From positions 28,413 to 92,412 of the forward strand of contig CALUVI010000002.1 in NCBI GenBank assembly GCA_944324185.1: a stretch of DNA of 64,000 bases, read 5' to 3'. The translations under genes were made by a program, and so were the position numbers. The notes beneath the pieces are model-generated. The model worked only from the letters and a program-made list of their open reading frames with translations. It was not told the origin of the DNA and did not search any database. Below, piece after piece: positions 16,899 through 25,601 of this stretch; positions within the stretch are counted from its first letter, which is position 1, and the number at the start of each line of letters is the position of its first letter. Source of the DNA: Candidatus Gastranaerophilales bacterium. Its GTDB lineage: Bacteria; Cyanobacteriota; Vampirovibrionia; Gastranaerophilales; Gastranaerophilaceae.

Positions 16899-18780
16899 TT
16901 ATACCCTCAGCTATGGCTTTTGCCGTCTTTTTCTTTCTTGAATCCGTTACCAGCTCAGAACGCTCTTCGTTATTTGAAAGAAATCCTGTTTCAACTAAAA
17001 TAGCCGGAACCGTTGTATGATTTATAACATAAAACTTAGATTTAACCAATCCTCTGTCTTTTGTATCTATTTCTTTCATCAAGTGTCTGTGAATAATATT
17101 AGCAAGTTCTTTACTTGTGTCATGATAATAATGAGTCTCTATGCCCTTAGGTTCTGTTGAAACTGCAGAATTTACATGAATACTTACAAATATCTCAGGA
17201 GTTTCATTTTCAGAAAATTCCACTCTGTCCTGTAACGATACATAAGTATCATCAGAACGTGTAAGAGCAACTTTATATCCTTTAGACTTAAGTATTGAAG
17301 CGATTCTCTGTGTAATTTCAAGAGTTATATCCTTTTCATTAACCCCGTCCCTTATAGCGCCGTAATCACTGCCTCCGTGTCCTGCATCAAGTACAACTTT
17401 GCCTTTTATCATTGTTTTTTTTGCAGATATGACAGGTGTTTCGTCTGATTTAGTTTCAATAACTCTTTTTATAGTAAGTCGTATTGCTTTGCCGTCAATA
17501 CTCTGGTCAATTTTCACTATATCATCTTTATTAATCCCCATAGTGGCTCTAATACCTGTTTGCGGGAGTAAAGACATTGTAAGTTCTTTATAATAAGTAT
17601 TTTTAAATGTTTTAATTAAATCCAGCTCATTATAGCTTTTGACATTAAAAAAATACAAACTTAAAGAATTGTCACTGCGTAAAACAGAATGCACTACAGG
17701 CTCTGTGAACGATAAAATAAGCTCGCTCGTGCGGTTATCAATTTTTCTTACATAAGCTTTTGCTAAATTAGAAACACTGTTTACAAGTTCCGTATGTTTT
17801 AACTTATCCGCATTTATAAATAAAAGTGATTGTGCATCGGCTGAAAACACCGGAATATATTTTTCAGCATTGTCGGTTGTTACTACTAATCTTGCCTTAT
17901 TATACTCAAACTGTCCGATTCTTGCTGTATCTTTACATGAACCGTCAGGGCAAATATTAATTTCTTTATTTCTAATATTCTTGTCTACAAAAGTGTTTGG
18001 GAAATCTATTACGATACGTTTCGGCTGGTCAAGGCAAAACATTTTAGATGCTGTAATTTGCCCTGAACCGTTTACCAGAAGCCCGCCGTTTTTAATATAA
18101 TAACCGTTTATATAATATTTTGTCCTGAGTTTTAAATCTGATGATAAATCAACAGACACGACTGAATCATAAGATTTTCCGTCCGAGTTGCTTAATATGG
18201 AATTCTCAAATGCCTGTTGAATATCTGCAACCACACTATCCGGCGCTTTTACCGGTGAACTCTGCGGAATTGTCACTTTTTGTATAACCTGAGAGTTTAC
18301 CGAAACACTTGAATACGGTAAATTTTGCGAGGATTCATCATATATAGGGTTAAAATAATCATTATTCAATGACATAACCGAACACTGTATTAAAATATTC
18401 CCGTTAATATTTATAAGCTTTACTTTTGATGTATCAAAGCCTTCTTCAAACGTTACAACACCTCTTACAACATCAGGCTCTGTTGTAAACTGCGAAAGCC
18501 TTATTTCCTTAATCTCTGACTTGCTAAATACAAGCTGCTGTTTATCACCGATTAAAATGGCATTTTCTATATCAAAATAAATTCTGTTAGGGTTTTCTAA
18601 TTTAGAGAACTTTAAATTTTTTGTTAAACCTTCAGGAGATTCAAGTATATTCAGGAAAATAACAGAAGACGAGTCGTCATAATGCATAGACATGACTTTT
18701 GAAGGTTCTGCGTTCACACAGGCAAACCATTGGAAAATAAACATTATAAATATTGTTATAAAAAAGAGTACTCGCTTCAT
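16867..18780 (-). CDS. N-acetylmuramoyl-L-alanine amidase with AMIN domain (AmiC-type)
   Basis: A periplasmic cell-wall hydrolase that cuts the amide bond between MurNAc and the stem peptide, normally during daughter-cell separation. From ATG 18780 (637 residues) it begins with a signal peptide (MKRVLFFITIFIMFIFQWF then ACVNA). One or two AMIN-like beta domains fill the N-terminal two thirds (SVIFLNILESPEGLTKNLKF; ASKMFCLDQPKRIVIDFPN). The Amidase_3 domain (~455-637) has the zinc and catalytic residues in VVLDAGHGGSDYGA, NEKDITLEITQ, IFVSIHVNS and AILVETGFLSN. Longer upstream starts would bury the signal peptide, so I rejected them. It is cotranscribed with murI. Confidence 0.94.
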   Translation of the reverse strand: MKRVLFFITIFIMFIFQWFACVNAEPSKVMSMHYDDSSSVIFLNILESPEGLTKNLKFSKLENPNRIYFDIENAILIGDKQQLVFSKSEIKEIRLSQFTTEPDVVRGVVTFEEGFDTSKVKLININGNILIQCSVMSLNNDYFNPIYDESSQNLPYSSVSVNSQVIQKVTIPQSSPVKAPDSVVADIQQAFENSILSNSDGKSYDSVVSVDLSSDLKLRTKYYINGYYIKNGGLLVNGSGQITASKMFCLDQPKRIVIDFPNTFVDKNIRNKEINICPDGSCKDTARIGQFEYNKARLVVTTDNAEKYIPVFSADAQSLLFINADKLKHTELVNSVSNLAKAYVRKIDNRTSELILSFTEPVVHSVLRSDNSLSLYFFNVKSYNELDLIKTFKNTYYKELTMSLLPQTGIRATMGINKDDIVKIDQSIDGKAIRLTIKRVIETKSDETPVISAKKTMIKGKVVLDAGHGGSDYGAIRDGVNEKDITLEITQRIASILKSKGYKVALTRSDDTYVSLQDRVEFSENETPEIFVSIHVNSAVSTEPKGIETHYYHDTSKELANIIHRHLMKEIDTKDRGLVKSKFYVINHTTVPAILVETGFLSNNEERSELVTDSRKKKTAKAIAEGIIEYIKSQQSK

Positions 18781-18880
18781 TATTAAACAGGCTTCCGCCC
18801 CCAAATCATAACAAGATTTTAGCAAATCCGGCGGTAAATGTAAAGTCAGAGGGAATTTTTCTAAAATACATTTACTCTTC

Positions 18881-18916
18881 GCAAAAACAAAAGCTTGCAA
18901 CTATTAATTGCAAGCT
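18881..18916 (-). terminator. Intrinsic terminator after the 42-codon gene
   Basis: On the minus strand a 9-bp stem AGCTTGCAA/TTGCAAGCT with a 7-nt loop is followed by TTTGTTTTT. It sits 42 nt after the stop of the small ORF at 18958-19086 and before the amidase start, so it separates the two minus-strand transcripts. Confidence 0.8.
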
Positions 18917-18957
18917 AAAATTTTACGAGAGAAAGAGAGAAATTATATATCACGAAT

Positions 18958-19086
18958 TTAACAATGTAATTTACTGTCAATTTCATAAATTTTTAATACC
19001 AGAGAATTTAACCAATCTTTTAACATTAATGCCAAAATTTTTATTTCATCTCTGAAACTGTAACATCCGGGCCACATTGCGTACAT
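18958..19086 (-). CDS. Small protein, 42 residues, unknown
   Basis: An ORF starting MYAMWPGCYSFRDEIKILAL and ending IDSKLHC. Support: a textbook Shine-Dalgarno (AAAGGAG, 8 nt before ATG), a dedicated downstream intrinsic terminator, and no competing gene on either strand. The sequence is amphipathic with Leu/Ile every third or fourth residue in the middle (KILALMLKDWLNSLVLKIY), which suggests one helix that could bind a membrane or a partner protein; two Cys are present (residues 8 and 42). I recognise no family. It has no copy of the bipartite promoter element. Confidence 0.6.
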   Translation of the reverse strand: MYAMWPGCYSFRDEIKILALMLKDWLNSLVLKIYEIDSKLHC

Positions 19087-19246
19087 ATCAAATACTCCTT
19101 TCGATGTTCTTTTGATTTTCAGGAAGCATTTTATTACCCCTGCCTACAATTTGTATAACGGCATTTTTTTTTAAAACTTTAGGATTTTTAGTGAAATTGT
19201 TACAAATATTTACATTATGAACTTTTGTAACAAAAAGCAGGAAGCT

Positions 19247-19280
19247 TGAAATTAGTCTTATTTTAAATACTTTATATATA
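19247..19280 (+). promoter_or_regulatory. Bipartite promoter element, copy 1
   Basis: TGAAATT, then exactly 13 nt, then ATACTTTATATATA. It lies 13 nt before the ATG of the 619-residue gene, closer than in the other copies (26-28 nt). Same architecture as copies at 21.2, 24.6, 47.57 and 47.94 kb. Confidence 0.75.
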
Positions 19281-19293
19281 CGAGGTATGTAAG

Positions 19294-21153
19294 ATGACAG
19301 TAAATGGAATTGGTACAACTGAATATAATCAAAATGTATCTGCAAATCAGTCTGCACGTACAACTGAGACTGCATATACAAATTCGGTTATGACTCAAGC
19401 TCAAGGCTCAGAGCCGGCTTCTTCTGCTGAAAATACTTCAAATACCCCATCTTCACAAGCTTCTGAATTAGACAAACAGCTTGAACAATTATGTGCAAGG
19501 CTAAAAAAATATAATGTAACAGTAGAAGATATTAAGAAAAGCGGACTTATAGAAAAGATTTGCGGCGGAGCGACTTTGGAGCAGATAGCAAAAGTCCCTC
19601 AAGAAAAGCAGGAAAAATTATTTAAAGCTCTTGAGCAGGCAATTATTGATGCTTTTAGAGATAATAAAGTTGACTGGGAAAAAGCAGCAGATCTTGGTAA
19701 AGATTATCTTATTGCTTTAAATACAGGCTGGACTATAAAAGGTTTTAAAGTCTATAATAAAACTGTAAAACAATCTTCACTTCTTCAAAGACTTATAGAA
19801 ACAAAATGTTTGCCCGAAGGTACAACTGTAGATAATGTCTCCATGGATGAATTAAAAGCTGCCGTGAAAAAATTCTGCGGCTATCTTGTCGACGAGATAA
19901 AGGCAAAACCGACTGAAAAAGATAAATTGGTACAACTGCAGACTTTTGGTCGATTATTAATAAATTCACCTGCTGAGGAAAAAGAATTATTCCTGGAAGT
20001 TATTAAATCTTTATACGCTGAAAACAGAGGGAAAGCTTTGGATGCAGTGATAACAAGCAGTGAGAACAGAGAACAGAGAAGTCAACTTGCCAAGGCTGCA
20101 GCAGATCCGGAGTACATAAAAGCAATTACAACCGAGCCTATTCGCAACAGCGAAGGTGAAATTGTAAATTCTGATGTAATGAGTCAGGATGATGCGACTG
20201 AAGTTGCACAAATAATATATAGAAATTTGTCGGAAGAAGATACCTCGTCAGCTCACGAAAATTATGATAATGCAAGAAGAGCATGGTTTGAACAAAATAA
20301 AGAAATTTTAACCTCAATAGAAGAAAAAGTTCGACAAGCAGAAGAAAATGGTGTTGAACCGGAATTTACCGAAGAAGAAAAACAGGTATTATTAGAGCAG
20401 CAAAACTATATTATTGGTGTTTCTTCCGGTGAATTTATCGGTACAATTGAAAATCAGAATTTATCAGAAGATTTTAGAAATGAGCACTTAAAACTCTTAA
20501 ACAGTGACAGCTATGAACTCCCTGTTTACAGAGATATTCTTGAACAGATTAACAACTATGCTGAAAACAATCCTGACAGTATTTCTATCCCGAAGGAAGA
20601 GTTAATAAAAATTTTAGATAATGCTACAAATGGCAATTATACAACTGTATCAACCGGCAGTGATAAAGAATTAAATCCTCCTGTACAACCGCAGGAAGAA
20701 TCTTATGAAACTCCTGATCTAGGTTTTAAGCAGAGAGAAAGCGTTGATACAGAAAGATTAGCATTACTCAGACAGCAAATCGCGGATTCTACTGACAGAC
20801 AAACAGGTTTTAAGGTAGAAAATCCGATAAAACAAAATAAAGCTGATGAATCTTTCAGTGCAAAAATGGCAGAAGCAAGCTCCGGTCAGGATAAATTAGC
20901 TGTTATTAAAGAATTCTTTGACCGCTCACCTATGTTAAAGAAGGCGCTTGAAAAATACTTGACCGGCGTGACGGATTCTCTTTATATCCTTAATGCATTG
21001 CCTACTAATGCAAGAAAATATCTTGCCCAGAGGCTTACACAAAAAGGCTTGCTTGATGAAAGCGATATTCAGAAATTGAACCTTTCATTCAGCGAAAAAC
21101 AATTACTTAATAACATATTGACAGAAAACGAAAAGAAAGCTGAAACAGTATAA
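19294..21153 (+). CDS. Large soluble helical protein, unknown (paralogue of next gene)
   Basis: A 619-residue protein I do not recognise. The first ~60 residues are Ser/Thr/Asn/Gln-rich and unstructured-looking (MTVNGIGTTEYNQNVSANQS), followed by long stretches of predicted helix rich in Lys, Glu and Leu. No signal peptide or membrane segment. Residues ~79-150 (IKKSGLIEKICGGATLEQIA, then VPQEKQEKLFKALEQ) resemble residues ~87-160 of the next gene's product, so the two are probably distant paralogues. GAGG lies 8 nt before the ATG. It carries copy 1 of the bipartite promoter element. The disordered polar N-terminus would suit a type III-type export signal, but that is speculation. Confidence 0.8.
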   Translation: MTVNGIGTTEYNQNVSANQSARTTETAYTNSVMTQAQGSEPASSAENTSNTPSSQASELDKQLEQLCARLKKYNVTVEDIKKSGLIEKICGGATLEQIAKVPQEKQEKLFKALEQAIIDAFRDNKVDWEKAADLGKDYLIALNTGWTIKGFKVYNKTVKQSSLLQRLIETKCLPEGTTVDNVSMDELKAAVKKFCGYLVDEIKAKPTEKDKLVQLQTFGRLLINSPAEEKELFLEVIKSLYAENRGKALDAVITSSENREQRSQLAKAAADPEYIKAITTEPIRNSEGEIVNSDVMSQDDATEVAQIIYRNLSEEDTSSAHENYDNARRAWFEQNKEILTSIEEKVRQAEENGVEPEFTEEEKQVLLEQQNYIIGVSSGEFIGTIENQNLSEDFRNEHLKLLNSDSYELPVYRDILEQINNYAENNPDSISIPKEELIKILDNATNGNYTTVSTGSDKELNPPVQPQEESYETPDLGFKQRESVDTERLALLRQQIADSTDRQTGFKVENPIKQNKADESFSAKMAEASSGQDKLAVIKEFFDRSPMLKKALEKYLTGVTDSLYILNALPTNARKYLAQRLTQKGLLDESDIQKLNLSFSEKQLLNNILTENEKKAETV

Positions 21154-21218
21154 TATAATATGAATTATTTATTTGCTAAACTCTGAGAGGAGTTTTGCTT
21201 TACATTTTTTAATAATTA

Positions 21219-21252
21219 GGCAATTTTAAAGAGGATAAATACTTTATATATA
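21219..21252 (+). promoter_or_regulatory. Bipartite promoter element, copy 2
   Basis: GGCAATT, exactly 13 nt, ATACTTTATATATA, ending 27 nt before the ATG at 21280. It gives the 622-residue gene its own promoter although the upstream gene points the same way. Confidence 0.8.
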
Positions 21253-21279
21253 TATTATTAATAAATCGAGAGTATAAAA

Positions 21280-23148
21280 ATGAGTTTTTTAACAGAAATA
21301 AAAAATTTCATAAAAACAGAAGTATTAGGTATTGAAGAATCCGGTACCGCAGTTGCTCCTGCAAAAAATAAAGAAACCAAACCGGTGATTGAATGCAAAA
21401 CAGACGCACCGGAGGATATATTTGAGAGGAAAACGGAAAAACAGGATACTGCAGTTCAAACCAATACAGTGAGCCGCAAAGCGATTGAAGAAACTATTGT
21501 AAATATACCAACTAAAATAGTTGACCTGAGAAAAATGATTAAGAATGGTTTGTTAGAAAAGGTTGCCGGATGTAAAGAAGAGCATTTTAACAGACTACCG
21601 GCTATTCAGAAGAGACTAGTTATTGATTCTATACAAATATCTGTAAAGAGATTTGAAGAATTATATGCTGCAGGGAAGATAAATAAAGATGCAAATATAG
21701 AGTCACTTATACTTCGTAAAGCATCAGAAATGTATAGTGCTATTACAACCGGAACTTTTAATAATATTCAGGAGTATGAAGAAGCTGCAGGTGATATTAA
21801 TAAAGATTTAGGCAAAGATTTTGATAAAAAGTCTAAAGAAGAGAGAAGAACAAAATTTAAAAGGCGTAAAGAAGAATATCAAAGACTTTTTAATGAAAAA
21901 ATAGAGAAGGTTAAAAATTTACCTGAGCCACAAAGATCTATAGAATTATATAAGTTAATGAGACAGCACCGTTATATTATGCGGGCTCAGCATTTGGATG
22001 TTGCTGCCCAGAGAGAAACCGAAACTGCTGTTGATGCAACAATAATGCTTGATGCAGAGGATATAGAACAAGGGGCAGAAACGGTTATAGAAACAAGAAA
22101 CAGTGATAAAGAAAGAACAGAGGCTGCTGATTATGCAGATTATGAATTTACAAAAGAAGTTATTGCTGCTAATGCAGAAGCCGGAAAAGAGGTTAAAGCA
22201 GAAGACTTAGAAGGGTATACAGAAGCTTATATGGAATACAAATCACCAGATGCAGCTTATGAATACCAGTCTGCCTATACAGAAGACAGAAATATTTTTG
22301 AAGCGGCTCTAAGAAAGCAGCAGAACGGCGAAGCTTTAACTCCGGAAGAAGAGTTTCTGATAAACTACATGTCAGCTGAATATTATACTGCAACTGCACG
22401 AGGAATCGGTCTGGGTGCTCTGAATAATATAAATATGAATGCGGCTGAAAAAGCTGAATTTCTCGCTGCTTGGGAGAATGATGCTAAGAAGTTTCGCGAT
22501 TACGAAGTTGTAACGGCTAATGTGAAGAAAACTATCAGCGAAAATCCCGAGTACAAAGAAATAAAAGAAAATTTTGAAGAAATTCAGACGATATACGGAG
22601 AAGCAGTACACGGGACTTCTGAAAAGAAACAAGAAGAAGTTTCTGGATTAATCAATTCAAATCCGGACATTTCTATATCGGATTATACACCGGTTTACAC
22701 TGCACCTGCAATAGTAGAGGTTAAAACGAACCCGGCTGCCAATAAGCCGAATGATGCAGAAGAGGCAGAAAAACCGAGAAAGCAGCAAGAGACTGCAGTG
22801 CCTCAAGAAACAAAATCCAACCCGATTGAAATTGCGAAGAACATTAAAAAAGACGGAGTTGAGCAGGCAGTTAAAAAATACGGAAGCGATGCAATCCGGA
22901 TTATATTGGACTATTCCGGATTTAAACACCTCCGTCCGCAGTTAACTACAATCATCCGTTCATATAACCTGAATGAGTTAAAAGAAATTACACAACACTG
23001 TTCTGACAGCGCATTTGTGTACATTTGCAGCATTGTAAATGAAGATTTTGTTGAACAGTTGAGGAAAAACAGAGAACGCACTAAAGGATTATGCTATACT
23101 GCTGCTAATCAGATAAAACAATTGGAAGGCGAATATGCAGCTGTTTAA
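21280..23148 (+). CDS. Large soluble helical protein, unknown
   Basis: A 622-residue, charged, mostly helical protein of unknown function. It starts MSFLTEIKNFIKTEVLGIEE. A conserved-looking N-terminal segment (~80-160: VDLRKMIKNGLLEKVAGCKE then EELYAAGKINKD) aligns with the preceding gene's product. A middle section (~165-240) is strongly basic (KKSKEERRTKFKRRKEEYQR). A Glu/Ala-rich section follows, then a Pro/Lys linker, then a C-terminal domain (IEIAKNIKKDGVEQAVKKYG, QLTTIIRSYNLNELKEITQH). No signal peptide or membrane helix. It overlaps the next gene by 14 nt, so the two are coupled. It has its own bipartite promoter element. Confidence 0.8.
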   Translation: MSFLTEIKNFIKTEVLGIEESGTAVAPAKNKETKPVIECKTDAPEDIFERKTEKQDTAVQTNTVSRKAIEETIVNIPTKIVDLRKMIKNGLLEKVAGCKEEHFNRLPAIQKRLVIDSIQISVKRFEELYAAGKINKDANIESLILRKASEMYSAITTGTFNNIQEYEEAAGDINKDLGKDFDKKSKEERRTKFKRRKEEYQRLFNEKIEKVKNLPEPQRSIELYKLMRQHRYIMRAQHLDVAAQRETETAVDATIMLDAEDIEQGAETVIETRNSDKERTEAADYADYEFTKEVIAANAEAGKEVKAEDLEGYTEAYMEYKSPDAAYEYQSAYTEDRNIFEAALRKQQNGEALTPEEEFLINYMSAEYYTATARGIGLGALNNINMNAAEKAEFLAAWENDAKKFRDYEVVTANVKKTISENPEYKEIKENFEEIQTIYGEAVHGTSEKKQEEVSGLINSNPDISISDYTPVYTAPAIVEVKTNPAANKPNDAEEAEKPRKQQETAVPQETKSNPIEIAKNIKKDGVEQAVKKYGSDAIRIILDYSGFKHLRPQLTTIIRSYNLNELKEITQHCSDSAFVYICSIVNEDFVEQLRKNRERTKGLCYTAANQIKQLEGEYAAV

Positions 23149-23830
23149 AAATATTTTATACAGTATATTATCAATACAGGAAGCGTTTTTAAGGAAGCGG
23201 CTTTCCGGAACGATAGGTGTCAAAAATACATCAAAGAGCAAAACACATTATTACAGCGGTTTTACTGTAACACTTTCTTCAATGGCGGAGGAGGAGAAAG
23301 CCAATCTGGAAGCAGAGTTAACACTTTTATTGAAAAAATTTGATTATGAGCCGCAGAGTCTGCTTAAATATATAGAACAACAGGGGACAAAAGTTCTATA
23401 TATTGATAATGCTGCAAAGATATTAAATCCAATAGGAGAAAATGAGGGGTTTATTTATCCGGCTTCCGGAACAAAGGCATTGTATATTTCACTGGCAGCG
23501 GAAAAATCGCCAAAACTTAAAACAGATGAGATGTTTATACTTTCAAAAGGAAATATAAACAAATACTATTTTATTTATCATTTTTATAACTGGTACGCTT
23601 TTAAACACAATATTGCGGGGCTTGATCCGGAATCTCAAAACCTTTTAAAGAAGTTTTTATTTGAAAATTCAGATACAAAAACACTTCAACTCTCTGAAAT
23701 ATACAAGCTAAAAGATGCAATAAGCCGAGATAAAGCTGCCATAGAATTTGTTATTAAACTATGCCGCAACTATGAGGGAACTAAACAGGCTCTTGAGAAA
23801 ATACAAAAAGACGGCAGCGCCAGATTATAA
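23135..23830 (+). CDS. Hypothetical protein coupled to the 622-residue gene
   Basis: A 231-residue protein without recognised domain. It begins MQLFKNILYSILSIQEAFLR, a mildly amphipathic helix rather than a clear signal peptide, then basic residues (KNTSKSKTHYYSGFT). The middle is an alpha/beta mix with many Tyr and Phe (NKYYFIYHFYNWYAFKHNIA). Its start overlaps the upstream coding region by 14 nt and its end overlaps the convergent hydrolase gene by 6 nt. Position implies a role linked to the 622-residue protein, perhaps as a partner or chaperone; this is inference only. Confidence 0.7.
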   Translation: MQLFKNILYSILSIQEAFLRKRLSGTIGVKNTSKSKTHYYSGFTVTLSSMAEEEKANLEAELTLLLKKFDYEPQSLLKYIEQQGTKVLYIDNAAKILNPIGENEGFIYPASGTKALYISLAAEKSPKLKTDEMFILSKGNINKYYFIYHFYNWYAFKHNIAGLDPESQNLLKKFLFENSDTKTLQLSEIYKLKDAISRDKAAIEFVIKLCRNYEGTKQALEKIQKDGSARL

Positions 23831-24580
23831 GTATTCTTTTATCCATGAGGCAATTATCTTTGCAAGTGATGTATCATTTTTGAGCATAATCATTCCGGTA
23901 GATTTAGCTTCTGATGTATAAGTTGCAAATGCCGCCTGCGCAAATCTTTTCAGATAAACTGCCGCTTCTGCACCCGTAGGGTCGTCGGTTCCGTTTATTG
24001 CAAAAATATCTACATTGTTTAAATTCGCCAGATTTACCGGTATAAAAAGCCCTCTGGTATTAATAACAGGGGATAACATTACAATAGTTTTCGGTTTGTA
24101 ACTAATTTTATCTGCTGCAAGAACTGCTGTACTTGCGCCTATATCAGCCCCGACAATAGCCCAGTTATTAAAAAATACCTTCTTTGTATTCTCAGACTTT
24201 ACATAATCAATGACTTTAACAACATCCTCCGGATACTTTGCATAAGCTGCGTTTGTCATACTTTTCCAAGATGTTCTTACAAGTTTGGAATTGTAAACAC
24301 TCTTTCCGTGTCCGCGCAAATCTATTTTTAAAACCGCATATCCGCAGTTTAAAAGCTCTTTGGGCAAAGTTTCCCACCACTGGGACGAATAGCCGAGAGA
24401 ATGCAATAAAACAACTGTCGCAAACTCTTTTTGCCCCTTAACTTTCGGATACTCAAAATTTGCTTTTATACTAAATCCGTCTGTTGATTGAACTGTTATA
24501 TCCTTCTTTACGGTCGATAGCGCAAATGCAGGATTCAAAAACAGTAAAAATAATGTTAAAATAAGAATAATTCTCTTCAT
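23825..24580 (-). CDS. Secreted alpha/beta hydrolase with Asp at nucleophile elbow
   Basis: A 251-residue exported alpha/beta hydrolase. It has a signal peptide (MKRIILILTLFLLFLNPAFA). The oxyanion region is VVLLHSLGYSSQWWETLP, followed by LKIDLRGHGKSVYN (typical DxRGHGxS). The nucleophile elbow, normally GxSxG, reads VGADIGAS, so an Asp stands where a Ser would be expected, as in haloalkane dehalogenase/epoxide hydrolase-type enzymes. NGTDDPTGAEAA could hold a second acidic residue. The usual catalytic His is not obvious near the C-terminus (ends AKIIASWIKEYL). It may be a divergent or inactive member. It is convergent with, and overlaps, the 231-residue gene. Confidence 0.85.
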   Translation of the reverse strand: MKRIILILTLFLLFLNPAFALSTVKKDITVQSTDGFSIKANFEYPKVKGQKEFATVVLLHSLGYSSQWWETLPKELLNCGYAVLKIDLRGHGKSVYNSKLVRTSWKSMTNAAYAKYPEDVVKVIDYVKSENTKKVFFNNWAIVGADIGASTAVLAADKISYKPKTIVMLSPVINTRGLFIPVNLANLNNVDIFAINGTDDPTGAEAAVYLKRFAQAAFATYTSEAKSTGMIMLKNDTSLAKIIASWIKEYL

Positions 24581-24631
24581 ACCAGTTTTATTATATCACA
24601 TGAAATTCACTGTTACAATTCTTTACATTTA

Positions 24632-24665
24632 GGCAATTATTGAAAAGAAATATACTTTATATATA
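24632..24665 (+). promoter_or_regulatory. Bipartite promoter element, copy 3
   Basis: GGCAATT, exactly 13 nt, ATACTTTATATATA, ending 27 nt before the ATG at 24693. The intervening leader carries AAGGAGAG as ribosome site. Confidence 0.8.
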
Positions 24666-24692
24666 TAAGAGAGTAAAATATAAGGAGAGTCT

Positions 24693-25601
24693 ATGGCAGT
24701 AGTTTTAGATACTAATATGAAATTGTTCGCAGAACGATTGAATATAACCTCTTCAAGAATGATTCGCGACTATGGTATGAGCACTGTAGATGAAATTATT
24801 GAAGCCGAAGCTGCCCAGGGTAACACTCAGGCTGTTAATTATGCACGTGAAATGTACAATTCCCCTTCAAAATTAATAAAAATATTCAAATTGACCGATG
24901 TGCAGAATAAGTTTGTAATTTTGCATAATATGGATGATAAAACAAGATTAATGGTGTTGCCATTGCTTAAGAAGGACGATCTTGTAATGGGTTTATATTT
25001 CTTTACAAAAGAAAAATTGTTATCAATGCTTATGGAAGTAGATATAGAAGAACTCGTTAATGTTATTCTGGGGGCATTTCCTCTTCCTGAGATTGTCATG
25101 ATGTTTACAGAAGATGATTTAGCCGGTTTCTTCCAGAGTGATAAACTTGAAAAATATGATGTAATTAATCAATTAAAAGCTATGCCTCCGGAAGTAATGA
25201 AAAAATTTGTTGAGGGTGTGACAGGTAAGCCTTCAGACGAAACAAATCCTCTTGAACTAATTAAGAGTATTGAACTTTTACCAACAGATCAATATAGAGA
25301 TTTTATGTCATCAATTGATCCTGATGTTCAGAGACAGCTTACATTTCAGTTAACAAAACAAAAGCCTGAATATTTACAACTTTTCGAAAATGAGACATAC
25401 GTAAGAATGTTGTCCACTTTAATGAAGAATGAAATGGTAAAACCGATGATATATTTAGAAAAAGAGACAATGATAGAAATGGTCTCAATACTTCCTGATG
25501 ATTTACTGTCAACAGTCGCCTCACAGGTAGATACAAGAGATTTTGCTGAATTTTTGCTTGACGGGCATCTGGATGTTTTGGAGCAGGCATTAATGATTTA
25601 G
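24693..25601 (+). CDS. Helical-repeat protein (MgtE-N/FliG-like superhelix), unknown
   Basis: A 302-residue soluble protein composed of short amphipathic helices punctuated by DD/EED turns (LPLLKKDDLVMGLYFFTKEK, MEVDIEELVNVILGAFPLPE, MFTEDDLAGFFQSDKLEKYD, MPPEVMKKFVEG). This pattern recalls the right-handed helical superhelix of the MgtE N-domain or FliG middle/C domains, but I see no decisive signature, so the relation is tentative. No membrane segment, so not a magnesium channel. It has an excellent Shine-Dalgarno (AAGGAGAG) and the bipartite promoter element. It overlaps a convergent HEAT-like gene by 12 nt. Confidence 0.75.
   Translation: MAVVLDTNMKLFAERLNITSSRMIRDYGMSTVDEIIEAEAAQGNTQAVNYAREMYNSPSKLIKIFKLTDVQNKFVILHNMDDKTRLMVLPLLKKDDLVMGLYFFTKEKLLSMLMEVDIEELVNVILGAFPLPEIVMMFTEDDLAGFFQSDKLEKYDVINQLKAMPPEVMKKFVEGVTGKPSDETNPLELIKSIELLPTDQYRDFMSSIDPDVQRQLTFQLTKQKPEYLQLFENETYVRMLSTLMKNEMVKPMIYLEKETMIEMVSILPDDLLSTVASQVDTRDFAEFLLDGHLDVLEQALMI

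Noticed and set aside
19088..19381. 97-codon minus-strand frame crossing the 19.3-kb gene start
   Set aside because: It overlaps the promoter and start of the 619-residue gene, has no ribosome site and no recognisable features.
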